Assembly: GCA_019240125.1 (NCBI GenBank)
Contig: JAFAYW010000292.1
Coordinates: 1 to 49,729, forward strand
DNA: 49,729 nt
Reading direction: 5' to 3'
Source of the DNA: Alphaproteobacteria bacterium
GTDB taxonomy: Bacteria > Pseudomonadota > Alphaproteobacteria > ATCC43930 > CGMCC-115725
Shown: piece by piece, positions 17,432 through 25,022 of the stretch
Layout of the letters: every line of letters begins with the position of its first letter
Position numbering within the stretch: the stretch's first letter is position 1
The notes under the pieces: generated by a model
Told to the model about the DNA's origin: nothing
Databases searched by the model: none
What the model saw: only the letters and a program-made list of their open reading frames with translations
Translations under genes and position numbers: made by a program

Positions 17432-18268
17432 ATGATCTCACGTCGGGTGTTTGCGGCAAGCGGGGCGGCCGTGGCGACCGCCGCCGCGATGGTGTCAAGC
17501 GCGCAGGCGCAAGGCGCGGATTCCACGATGGAGCGCATCAAAAGCTCGAAAACGCTGCGCATCGCGGCGCTGCCCGGCGAGGCGCCCTATTTCAACAAGG
17601 ACATCGCGACCGGCGCCTGGACCGGCATGTGCATCGATATGGCGAAGGATATCGCCGCTAATTTCGACGCCAATGTCGATTATGTCGAGTCGACCTACGG
17701 CAACTCCGTGCTCGATCTGCAGGCCGGCAAGATCGACCTGGCCTTTGCGCTGAACCCGACCCCGAAACGCGCGATGGTCATCGACTTCACCCATGCCTTC
17801 TACATGCACGGGTTCGGCATGGTCGGGCGCAAAGGGTTCACGGCGGCGAACTGGGCCGATCTCGATAAGCCCGAGGTCAAAGTGTGCTTCGATATCGGCT
17901 CGGCGCACGAGATTTCGGCTCGGCGCTTCGCGCCCAAGGCACAGCTGATCGCGCTCAAGACACGTGACGAATGCGTCTTGGCGGTGCAATCCGGACGCGC
18001 GGATTGCGTCGTCATGGCCGTCAATCTCGGTCTGACGGCAGTGAAGAAGAACCCGTCGCTCGGCCAGTTCCAGATGCTGCACCAGCCGCGCATCCAATTG
18101 CCCACCTGCATGGGCGTGCGCAAGGAAACCAACAAGGACTGGGTCAGTTTTCTGAACGCCTGGGTCGATTACAATCGCGGCATCCAGCAGATCCGCGAAT
18201 GGCTCTATGGCGGCCTCGCGATCAACGGGGTGAAACCGGACGACGTCCCGGCCGATGTCGAGCTGTGA
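17432..18268 (+). CDS. ABC transporter periplasmic binding protein, amino-acid (family 3) type
   Basis: This 278-residue exported protein starts at ATG 17432, which has AGGAGG and GAGG just upstream. The signal peptide MISRRVFAASGAAVATAAAM ends near SSAQA; the double Arg (SRRVF) suggests a possible Tat signal. The mature part shows the family 3 fold: TLRIAALPGEAPYF, WTGMCIDMAKDIAANF, DLQAGKIDLAFALNPTPKRA and VIDFTHAFY, where the Arg binds the carboxylate of an amino acid in relatives. Cys residues in VKVCFDIGS and DECVLAVQSGRADCVV are unusual. It serves the permease gene downstream, from which it is separated by a palindromic element. No ATPase is next to it. Confidence 0.9.
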   Translation: MISRRVFAASGAAVATAAAMVSSAQAQGADSTMERIKSSKTLRIAALPGEAPYFNKDIATGAWTGMCIDMAKDIAANFDANVDYVESTYGNSVLDLQAGKIDLAFALNPTPKRAMVIDFTHAFYMHGFGMVGRKGFTAANWADLDKPEVKVCFDIGSAHEISARRFAPKAQLIALKTRDECVLAVQSGRADCVVMAVNLGLTAVKKNPSLGQFQMLHQPRIQLPTCMGVRKETNKDWVSFLNAWVDYNRGIQQIREWLYGGLAINGVKPDDVPADVEL

Positions 18269-18298
18269 CCGCGTGCTTTGAGGGCGGGGGCGCCGCTT

Positions 18299-18424
18299 AC
18301 CCCCACCCCAACCCTCCCCCGCAAGCAGGGGAGGGAGTTCTCTGCGCGGGATCGGAGGTCTCGTCCCTCACCCTCGTACCATCAGCCCCCTCCCCTGCTT
18401 GCGGGGGAGGGTCGGGGTGGGGGT
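18299..18424. repeat. Long inverted repeat between binding protein and permease genes
   Basis: Two 37-base arms (18299-18335 and 18388-18424) are inverted copies with a single mismatch, around a 52-base centre. Each arm itself holds a smaller dyad, CTCCCCCGCAAGC with its near-complement CAGGGGAGGG. C-rich elements of this type are common dispersed palindromes in alphaproteobacteria. In RNA the arms would form a very strong stem of about 37 pairs. Its place between a highly needed binding protein and its permease fits a role in stabilising the upstream message or partly stopping transcription; this is inferred from comparable operons. Confidence 0.75.
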
Positions 18425-18474
18425 ATGCCGCCGCCGCCGCTACATCGACCAAAGCTCGACACGGATAAGAGGCC

Positions 18475-19149
18475 GTGTCGGCGCCTGCCTATGATTGGGA
18501 CTTCAGCTTTCTCTGGCATTACCGCTGGCTGATCCTGGCCGGGCTCGGAATTACGGTCGCCTATACGATCGGTACGATCATCCTGGGGCTGATCATCGGG
18601 GTTGCGGCCGGCCTGATGCGGCTTAGCCGCCGCAAACTCGTTAATGCGCCGCTGATTGCCTATATCGAGGTTTTCCGCTGCACCCCGCTGCTGGTGCAGA
18701 TCATCTGGTTCTATTATGCCTTGCCGGTGGTGCTCGGTATCGACATCCCCGCCACCCTGGCCGCCGTGCTGGTCCTGTCGCTCTACACGGGCGCCTTTTA
18801 CGCCGAGATCGTGCGCGGCGGCGTCCTGTCGATCGAGCGCGGCCAGTGGGATGCGGCGCGCTCGCTGGGGCTGCGCAACAGTCAGCTGATGCGGCACGTG
18901 ATCCTGCCGCAGGCGGTGCGCCGGATGATCCCGCCCTTTATGAACCAGTCGATCATCCAGCTGAAAAACACCTCGCTGGTGTCAACTATCGCGGTCGCCG
19001 ACCTGCTCTATAACGGTCAGATGATCACCGCCGCCACCTACCGGCCTCTCGAGGTCTACACGATGGTGGCGGTGGTTTACTTCATTGTTCTGTTCCCGCT
19101 GACCCTGGCGGCGCAAAGTGTCGAACGGCGGCTCGCGCGCGCCGATTAG
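18475..19149 (+). CDS. Amino-acid-type ABC transporter permease (HisM/GlnP family)
   Basis: This 224-residue inner-membrane permease has about five transmembrane helices. Translation starts at GTG 18475 with AAGAGG just upstream. The conserved EAA loop that contacts the ATPase reads RSLGLRNSQLMRHVILPQAVRRMIPP (about 125-150). FRCTPLLVQIIWFYYALP and SLYTGAFYAEIVRGGVLSI are typical of the polar amino acid permease family. It pairs with the family 3 binding protein upstream. The ATPase and any second permease are not in the window, so it either forms a homodimer with an ATPase encoded elsewhere or is a remnant. Confidence 0.92.
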   Translation: MSAPAYDWDFSFLWHYRWLILAGLGITVAYTIGTIILGLIIGVAAGLMRLSRRKLVNAPLIAYIEVFRCTPLLVQIIWFYYALPVVLGIDIPATLAAVLVLSLYTGAFYAEIVRGGVLSIERGQWDAARSLGLRNSQLMRHVILPQAVRRMIPPFMNQSIIQLKNTSLVSTIAVADLLYNGQMITAATYRPLEVYTMVAVVYFIVLFPLTLAAQSVERRLARAD

Positions 19150-19204
19150 CGCCGGGCGTCGAGCAAGAACCGCTTTCGCCAAGAAGCAACGCTGGGAGGG
19201 AATG

Positions 19205-20536
19205 ATGCCTGTGACGCGCCGGGCCGTGTTGCGGAACGCTGTCGTTGCCGCCGTGGCGGCGCCGTTTGTGCACGGCGCGCATGCCGCCGGCACCCTCAGC
19301 GTCGGCTTCTGGGACCACTGGGTACCCGGCGCCAACGAGCCGCTGGCCGAGCTCTGCCGCGAGTGGGCGGCCAGGGAAAAGGTTGAGATCAAGATCGATT
19401 TCATTACCGCCAGCGGCGACAAGGATCTGCTGACCGCCGCTGCCGAGTCGCAATCGAAGACCGGCCACGATGTGCTGGGCCTGCTCGCATGGTACGCGCC
19501 GGGTTATGCCGACAGCCTCGAACCGGTCGATGACGTGATGGCCGAGTTGATCCATCAGCACGGCCCGGCGATTGCCGGCGCCGAGTATCTCGGCAAGCAG
19601 AACGGCCACTGGATCGCAGTTCCGACCGCCGTCGGCAGCACGGTATCGCCGCCTTGCGCGCGCATCGACCTGATGAAGCAGATCACCGGCATTGATGTGA
19701 CCCGCATGTATCCACCCAACGCCCCCGCCGACCCGGCGCTGACGGCGGACTGGACGTGGGAGGGGTTTTCGCAGGCGGCGGAGAAATGCTTCAAGGCCGG
19801 CTATCCGTTCGGCATGCCGATCAGCACCTGCAGCGACTCGGTGCAATGGGTCGGCGCGTTGTTCAACAGCCATGGCGCCGAATTGGTCGATGCCTCAGGC
19901 GCCATTACCGTCGATAGCGATCCGGTGCGCACGGTCCTCGAATGGGCCAAGAAGACGGTGAGGTTCTTTCCCGAGAGCGTGTTCGCGTGGGACGATTCGT
20001 CCAACAACAAGGCGCTGATCTCGGGGCAGAGCGCACTGATTTTCAATGCGCCCTCGGCCTGGGCGGTGGCAAAGCGAGACGCCCCGAAAATCGCCGAACA
20101 ACTCTGGACCTTCCCGACCCCGAAAGGACCAAAAGGCCGTCACGTCTCCGGGCGTTACCGGTATTGGGGCATCTGGAACTTCTCGCAGAACAAATCGGCC
20201 GCCAAGAGCCTGCTGCTGTCGCTGTCGAGCCGCGCCTCGATGGAAAAGCTGATGCGTGCCTCGCAGGGGTTCGACGTGCCGCCCTTCGCTTCGCTCAGTA
20301 CATTCGACATCTGGGCCGAGGCCGAGCCACCCAAGGGGACGCTGTACAATTTCCCGCCACGCGGCGATGTGATCGTCTCGGTCGCCTGCTCGCCGGCCCC
20401 GGCCAGGATCGGCGTGCAGATGTATTCGCAGGCGACGATGTGCAAAATGATCGCGCAATGCACGCAACAAGGTAAGTCGGTGGACGAGGCGATCGCCTTC
20501 GGGCGCCAGGAGCTCGAAGGCTTTATGCGCTCGTGA
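19205..20536 (+). CDS. ABC transporter periplasmic binding protein, sugar-type family 1
   Basis: This protein of about 443 residues is predicted to be exported. The second of two adjacent ATGs (19205) is better spaced from GGGAGGG; 19202 would add one Met. A signal segment VTRRAVLRNAVVAAVAAPFV ends near HGAHA, with a twin-Arg (TRRAVLR) that suggests Tat export. The mature protein begins GTLSVGFWDHWVPGANEPL and shows family 1 features: LTADWTWEGFSQAAEKCFKAGYPFG, ALISGQSALIFNAPSAW and a hinge near RYRYWGIW. The ligand is probably a carbohydrate or related polyol, but that is a family-level guess. No cognate permease or ATPase lies nearby; an amidohydrolase follows after 22 bases. Confidence 0.86.
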   Translation: MPVTRRAVLRNAVVAAVAAPFVHGAHAAGTLSVGFWDHWVPGANEPLAELCREWAAREKVEIKIDFITASGDKDLLTAAAESQSKTGHDVLGLLAWYAPGYADSLEPVDDVMAELIHQHGPAIAGAEYLGKQNGHWIAVPTAVGSTVSPPCARIDLMKQITGIDVTRMYPPNAPADPALTADWTWEGFSQAAEKCFKAGYPFGMPISTCSDSVQWVGALFNSHGAELVDASGAITVDSDPVRTVLEWAKKTVRFFPESVFAWDDSSNNKALISGQSALIFNAPSAWAVAKRDAPKIAEQLWTFPTPKGPKGRHVSGRYRYWGIWNFSQNKSAAKSLLLSLSSRASMEKLMRASQGFDVPPFASLSTFDIWAEAEPPKGTLYNFPPRGDVIVSVACSPAPARIGVQMYSQATMCKMIAQCTQQGKSVDEAIAFGRQELEGFMRS

Positions 20537-20558
20537 CCGCACCGAGAGGAGGCAACCT

Positions 20559-21398
20559 ATGCCGGTGATCGATTCCCAGGTTCACGCCTATGAACGCAAC
20601 CATCCGGGGCGGCCCTGGGTCGGCACCTTGCACGGCCCGGCCGAGGTTACCGGCGACCAGATGGTCGCTGCGATGGATGCGGTCGGGGTGGATGGCGCCG
20701 TGCTCGTGTCACCCTTTTCGATGTATGGCTTTGACGCGAGCTATGCGCTCGAGGTGTACGGCAAGCATCCCGGCCGGTTCGGCCTCGTGAGGCCGGTCAA
20801 TCCCGCTGACCCGGCGGTCGGCGACACGATCGCCGAGTGGAAGAAGACGAAGGGCACTGTCGGCATCCGCATCATGATGCGCGACAACATCTCAACCGAT
20901 CCGGCGGACCCTGGCATCAACGGCGTACTGGCGGCGGCGGCCAGGCATTCTCTCGCCGTAAATCTGCTCTGCGCGGCCCGCCTTGCGCAAGCCAAGGAGC
21001 TGGCGGCGCGTAACCCGGACACGCAAATTGTCATCGATCACCTCGGTTTGCAGCAGCCCTTTGAGCCGCCCGCACCGCCCGACGGCTTCGCCAACCTGCC
21101 GCACGTCCTCGCGCTCGCCGAGCATCCCAATGTCGCGATCAAGATCAGCGGCGCCTGCACGCTGTCGCGCGAGCCGTTCCCCTATAAGGACATCTGGGAC
21201 CCGCTGTTCCGCATCTTCGACGCATTCGGCCTCGATCGCTGCCTGTGGGGCACCGACTGGACCCGCGCCGTCGGCCTCCTGACCTACGAGCAGGGAGTCG
21301 AGGCCTTCCGTGTCACCGATCGACTGTCAGACAGCGATCGCGCCAGGCTGATGGGCGAGAGCCTCAGCCGCGTCTACAACTGGGCGCCGTCGCGATAG
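20559..21398 (+). CDS. Amidohydrolase-2 family (TIM-barrel) hydrolase
   Basis: This 279-residue TIM-barrel protein begins at ATG 20559 with GAGAGGAGG upstream. The barrel start reads VIDSQVHAYERNHPGRPW; only one His stands where relatives have a His-x-His pair, so metal binding may be reduced or absent. VIDHLGLQQP (about 160-170), the VAIKISGACTLSREPFPYKD stretch and the conserved LWGTDWTR near residue 230 fit the family, with Asp of GTDW the probable catalytic or metal residue. Relatives include lactone hydrolases and decarboxylases. The 22-base spacing suggests co-transcription with the sugar-type binding protein, so it may act on the imported compound. Confidence 0.85.
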   Translation: MPVIDSQVHAYERNHPGRPWVGTLHGPAEVTGDQMVAAMDAVGVDGAVLVSPFSMYGFDASYALEVYGKHPGRFGLVRPVNPADPAVGDTIAEWKKTKGTVGIRIMMRDNISTDPADPGINGVLAAAARHSLAVNLLCAARLAQAKELAARNPDTQIVIDHLGLQQPFEPPAPPDGFANLPHVLALAEHPNVAIKISGACTLSREPFPYKDIWDPLFRIFDAFGLDRCLWGTDWTRAVGLLTYEQGVEAFRVTDRLSDSDRARLMGESLSRVYNWAPSR

Positions 21399-21502
21399 GC
21401 CCGCACCTCCAGTGCGTATTCCCGGCGGAAATCCATGGATGCTGCTTTTTCTGGGTGGTTGAAGTGGTGCCATCAAACCCGATCGGATTTCACGCACACG
21501 GC

Positions 21503-22252
21503 TCAGGCCGTGCCGCCGGCGTCTACGGTCATGACCGTGCCGGTAATGTTGCGCCCGCCGGGGCCGAGCAGAAACGCCACGGTGCCGGCGACGTCCTCGA
21601 TCTCGGCGAGGCGTCGCAGGGCGCTGCGCCGGATCACCTGCTGGCGCTGCTCATCCTGCATCGCCTCGGTCATTTCGGTGTCGATAAATCCCGGGGCGAT
21701 GGCGTTGACGGTGATGCCGAGCCGACCCACCTCGCGCGCCAGCGAACGGGTGAAGCCGATCATCGACGCCTTGGTCGCGGCATAGGCCGACAGGCCGCTG
21801 AACCCGGTCGTGGCGACGACCGACGCCATGTTGACGATGCGCCCGGCGCCGGCCGCCATCATCGAGCGCACGGCATATTTGGTCAGCACCATCGGTGACA
21901 CCGTATTCAACGTCACCAACCGTTCGATCGAGCGGTCCGGCAAGATGCCGAGCACCCCGCTGGTCCCCAGCGCGGCATTGTTGATAAGTCCGTAAATCGT
22001 GCCGAACTCGCGCCGCACGCTGCTGATCAGACCGCCGATAGCGGCGATATCGACGAGATCGAACGGGCGGAAATGCAGTTCGCCGGACGCCGCATCTTGC
22101 GCCGCCGCGACAAACTCGTCGGTGTTGCGGCGAGCAATCGCGACGACGCGATACCCGTCGGCCGCCAGTTTCTGGCCGATGCCAAGGCCCAGCCCGCGGC
22201 TGCCGCCGCTGACGATGACGACGCGGCCGGCTCCCACCCCCGAGTCAGACAC
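21503..22252 (-). CDS. SDR-family 3-oxoacyl reductase-like oxidoreductase (FabG type)
   Basis: This 249-residue Rossmann-fold reductase starts at GTG 22252, inside the last codons of the ligase gene (8-base overlap), so it is translationally coupled. Cofactor motif SGGSRGLGLGI is at 15-25, NNA at 91-93, and the catalytic triad is Ser144, Tyr157 and Lys161 (YAATK). The TGTVMTVDAGGTA C-terminus is typical of the classical FabG-like group. In this context it probably reduces a keto group on an acyl chain held by the neighbouring carrier protein; that is inferred from the gene order. The longer frame upstream lies within the ligase and is not used. Confidence 0.9.
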   Translation of the reverse strand: MSDSGVGAGRVVIVSGGSRGLGLGIGQKLAADGYRVVAIARRNTDEFVAAAQDAASGELHFRPFDLVDIAAIGGLISSVRREFGTIYGLINNAALGTSGVLGILPDRSIERLVTLNTVSPMVLTKYAVRSMMAAGAGRIVNMASVVATTGFSGLSAYAATKASMIGFTRSLAREVGRLGITVNAIAPGFIDTEMTEAMQDEQRQQVIRRSALRRLAEIEDVAGTVAFLLGPGGRNITGTVMTVDAGGTA

Positions 22253-23663
22253 CGGCCCGGTCCAGCTTGCCGGCGGCGGTGACATTGAGCGACGGTACGA
22301 TGCGGATCGATGCCGGTACCTTATGCGCCGGCAACGCCTCGCGGCAGATCTCGATGATCTCGCGCTTCAACACCTCCGGCGCGGTGTCGACCCCCGCCGG
22401 CGGCTCCGGCTTGGGCACGATCTCGGCGACGACGATCGCCCCGGTGATCGGGTTCTTGCGCGCCCGCACCAGGGCCAGTTGCACGCCGGGATGGCGATTG
22501 ATTACCGCCTCGACCTCTTCCGGGTGCACCTTCTGGCCGCCGACATTGATAATGCCGCCACGGCGCCCGACGAAGTGATAGCGGTCGCCGCGCTGCTCCA
22601 GCATGTCGCCGGTATCGACAAACCCGTCCGACGAGGCCAGCACACCATTATCGCCGAGATAGCGCGTGCCAATCCGGGTCGAGCGGATGCGCAACGATCC
22701 GTTTTCGATCTTCAATTCGACAGGCATGTCCGTTCGCCCGATCAGTTCTGCCGGGAAACCGGCGAATCCGTCGCCGACATCGAACGCCACCCCGGCCTCG
22801 GTCGAGGCAAAGGCGTGCGCCACCGAGGCGCTGGGATAAGCGGATTTGAGGTGATCGAGGATGGCCTGATCGGCGATTTCGCCGGAGAGCCGTGCGTATT
22901 GCGGCGAGATCGCATGCGCCTGCGGGCTCATCAAGGCGCGCCGCCAGTGCGACGGGGTGCCGGAGATATGCGTCACGCCAGCGGCACCGGCGCGCTGCAG
23001 GAAATCGGCCGGGGCCTCATGCGCGTTCGACAGCACCATCGAGCCGCCACCGAGCATTGCGCGCAGAAAGATCTGCAGCCCGCCGTAGCGGCGGATATCA
23101 TAGAACGTGCTCCACACCGCCCGGTTGCCGAGCGCGCCACCATGCCGGATCGCCCCCGCGAGACTGGCGAGGGTGTGCACCACCAATTTCGGCACGCCGG
23201 TGGTGCCTGAGGTCAGCAAAATCCACTCGGTCGCCGGCCGATGACATGCGCTCTCGCGCGGCGCGGGCGATACAGCCGCCCGCGACGGTACGAACAACGC
23301 ACCTGGCAATGCCGCGAATTCCGCTTCGGGCCTGTCCGAGACGATCGCGTCGATCTCGGCGGTGGCGGCGATCTCGGGCAGGTATTCCGGAGGTACGCCG
23401 AGTGGGTAAAGCAACATGCGACGGGCGATGCCGTCGAGTTCGATCAAGGCCATCGCGGCCCGCAACTGGTCGGTCGTCGCGATCAGGACCGATTTGCCGA
23501 TCAGGTCGCGCCGCGGCCGGGTGAGGCTCGATCCGCTGGCCAATGCGTCGAGCGCGACGTGCCCGACCGTGTCGTCAAGCCAGCGCTGCGCCAACTCACG
23601 CGAACTATCGCCGTCGCCGCTTATCGCCTCCCACAGCGACGGCTCATTTTGGGGCGTTTTCAT
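22245..23663 (-). CDS. Stand-alone adenylate-forming acyl ligase (acyl-CoA/ACP synthetase)
   Basis: This 472-residue enzyme is shorter than typical acyl-CoA synthetases because its N-terminal region is reduced. Motif A3 is LLTSGTTGVPK (149-159), A5 FASTE is at 285-289, A7 TGD at 351-353, the hinge region GRRGGIINVGGQKVHPEEVE is at 366-385, and catalytic Lys466 lies in TAAGKLDRAGV. The enzyme should adenylate a carboxylic acid and pass it to a thiol. The adjacent acyl carrier protein, with which it overlaps by 20 bases, is the likely acceptor rather than CoA. The substrate is not readable from motifs. The stop overlaps the SDR start. Confidence 0.9.
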   Translation of the reverse strand: MKTPQNEPSLWEAISGDGDSSRELAQRWLDDTVGHVALDALASGSSLTRPRRDLIGKSVLIATTDQLRAAMALIELDGIARRMLLYPLGVPPEYLPEIAATAEIDAIVSDRPEAEFAALPGALFVPSRAAVSPAPRESACHRPATEWILLTSGTTGVPKLVVHTLASLAGAIRHGGALGNRAVWSTFYDIRRYGGLQIFLRAMLGGGSMVLSNAHEAPADFLQRAGAAGVTHISGTPSHWRRALMSPQAHAISPQYARLSGEIADQAILDHLKSAYPSASVAHAFASTEAGVAFDVGDGFAGFPAELIGRTDMPVELKIENGSLRIRSTRIGTRYLGDNGVLASSDGFVDTGDMLEQRGDRYHFVGRRGGIINVGGQKVHPEEVEAVINRHPGVQLALVRARKNPITGAIVVAEIVPKPEPPAGVDTAPEVLKREIIEICREALPAHKVPASIRIVPSLNVTAAGKLDRAGV

Positions 23664-23889
23664 AGAATCTGATGAAATCGCCGAAGGTCACGGGGAACTC
23701 CGTGTCCTCGGAGGTGCTGAATGGATCGACCCCGAGATCATCCTCCAGGCGCGCGACGATGATCGCGAAACACAGGGAATCGAGGCCGGAATCGAGCAAG
23801 GGGGTCTCGTCGGTCAGGGCCACGAGGTGCTTGCTCTGCTCTTTCGCGACCTGCTGGAATTGCGAGGTTACCGCCGACCGCACCGACAT
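23644..23889 (-). CDS. Discrete acyl carrier protein
   Basis: This 81-residue carrier domain has the phosphopantetheine attachment motif LLDSGLDSLCF with Ser38, followed by the helix II/III region RLEDDLGVDPF. The remainder (TEFPVTFGDFIRFYENA) ends the four-helix fold. It differs from the housekeeping fatty-acid ACP, which has DSLD or DSLT and a more acidic helix II, so it is a specialised carrier. It carries the acyl group loaded by the adjacent ligase; the two genes overlap by 20 bases, which keeps their amounts matched. AAGGA lies directly before the ATG. It needs a phosphopantetheinyl transferase, not found in this window. Confidence 0.92.
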   Translation of the reverse strand: MSVRSAVTSQFQQVAKEQSKHLVALTDETPLLDSGLDSLCFAIIVARLEDDLGVDPFSTSEDTEFPVTFGDFIRFYENAPK

Positions 23890-23920
23890 TCCTTAATCCC
23901 CCGCCTTTGCGCATCGTTCC

Positions 23921-23926
23921 CTTATA
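23921..23926 (-). promoter_or_regulatory. Possible -10 box for the ACP-ligase-SDR unit
   Basis: On the minus strand TATAAG (5 of 6 to TATAAT) lies 32 bases upstream of the ACP start, in the 76-base gap after the LysR gene. The matching -35 region (GATGCA) is poor. It could give the ACP operon its own promoter in addition to read-through from the LysR gene. Confidence 0.3.
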
Positions 23927-23965
23927 TCGAACTCATCAGCGTATTGCATCCGCACCTGAAGTCTA

Positions 23966-24901
23966 TCATCCATCAGTTAAGGGCCGTTGCTCATCGACCG
24001 GCCTCACCCAGGATCGCTCATCCGCGAAGCGCGCCACCAGCATGTCGATAAAGCCGCGTACCTTGGCCGTCATATGCCGACGGTGCGGGTGCAGCGCGAC
24101 GATTTCCATTTCCGGCGTGTGGTAATCGGTCAATACCGCCACCAGCTCGCCCGCGGCCAGCAGATCGGCGACGATGAAGGGCGGCGACAGCCACAAGCCT
24201 CCGCCGGCGACCGTCACCGCCCGCATCGTCGCGATGCTGGTGGTAATCAAATTGCCCGATACGCGCACGGGTACCGATTTGCCGGCTGCGTCGAAGAACG
24301 GCCAATCGTCGCCAAACAGCGCATGCGTGTACCGCAGGCAGTTATGATGCACGAGATCGGCGGGGCAGCGCGGCCTCGGGCGCGCCTGGAGATAAGCCGG
24401 CGTGCAGCACAGCACATGCCGCCATCCGGTTAGTCGCCGTTTCACCAGCGTCGAGTCAGGTGGGGATACCGGGCTGATCGCCAGATCATAGCCTTCCTGG
24501 ACCAGATCAATCAGGACGTCGCCGGTCCGCAGATCAATCGACACTTCCGGGTTGTGGGTCAAAAACCCGGTCACGACGGGGGCGATATACCGCGCCATTC
24601 CAGTGTGACAATAGACACGCAGCAGACCTCGGGGTGTCAGCTGCAAGGCGCTGGCCGCGGCATCCGCCTCATCGAGCTCGTGCAGAATCTGCGAGCAACG
24701 TTCGAAATATTCCCGGCCGACCTCGGTCAGGCTGACGCGGCGTGTGGTGCGGTTGAGCAGCCGCACGCCCAGCGCGTTTTCCAAGGCCTGCACATGGTTG
24801 CTGACCATCGTCGTCGACAGGCCAAGGCGCCGCGCCGCGGCGCTGAACCCACCAGTTTCGGCGACACCGACAAACGCTGAAATGCTGGCGAGGCGATCCA
24901 T
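23966..24901 (-). CDS. LysR-family transcriptional regulator
   Basis: This 311-residue regulator has an N-terminal winged helix-turn-helix (about 1-60: ISAFVGVAETGGFSAAARRLGLSTTMVSNHVQALENALGVRLLNRTTRRVSLT). The effector-binding domain begins near residue 90 (GLLRVYCHTGMARYIAPVV) and includes DLRTGDVLIDLVQEGYDLAI, typical of the CrgA/AaeR-like branch. It is divergent from the EmrA-like gene, and the shared 121-base region is rich in dyads, so it probably controls the efflux pair. It is also on the same strand as, and 76 bases upstream of, the ACP gene, so it may control the biosynthetic unit too. The ATG at 24901 has a weak ribosome site. Confidence 0.93.
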   Translation of the reverse strand: MDRLASISAFVGVAETGGFSAAARRLGLSTTMVSNHVQALENALGVRLLNRTTRRVSLTEVGREYFERCSQILHELDEADAAASALQLTPRGLLRVYCHTGMARYIAPVVTGFLTHNPEVSIDLRTGDVLIDLVQEGYDLAISPVSPPDSTLVKRRLTGWRHVLCCTPAYLQARPRPRCPADLVHHNCLRYTHALFGDDWPFFDAAGKSVPVRVSGNLITTSIATMRAVTVAGGGLWLSPPFIVADLLAAGELVAVLTDYHTPEMEIVALHPHRRHMTAKVRGFIDMLVARFADERSWVRPVDEQRPLTDG

Positions 24902-25022
24902 TGACCCGTCTATTGTTAATGCAGGTAGGACAGTCTATCCCGAAATGGCAAGATTATTTCGTAATCCGAAATGCCCATTTCCTCCTCTAGAGGACGTCCG
25001 CAATCGCGGACCAGGAGGGGCT
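24902..25022. promoter_or_regulatory. Divergent control region between LysR gene and EmrA-like gene
   Basis: Several dyads are seen: CGAAAT (24941-24946) with ATTTCG (24956-24961); ATTA-N5-TAAT (24953-24965), which has the T-N11-A form of LysR sites; GAAATG-CC-CATTTC (24968-24981); the palindrome CCTCTAGAGG (24984-24993); and a GTCCGC/GCGGAC hairpin with a four-base loop (24996-25011). The last ends one base before the AGGAGG of the EmrA-like gene. A weak promoter for that gene may be TTGTTA (24913-24918), 17 bases, TATCCC. The repeated CGAAAT half-sites are the best operator candidates. Confidence 0.6.

Noticed and set aside
21503-23889. ACP-ligase-SDR as the housekeeping fatty acid or dlt system
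   Set aside because: There is no ketosynthase, malonyl transferase, DltB or DltD, and the ACP motif differs from housekeeping ACP.
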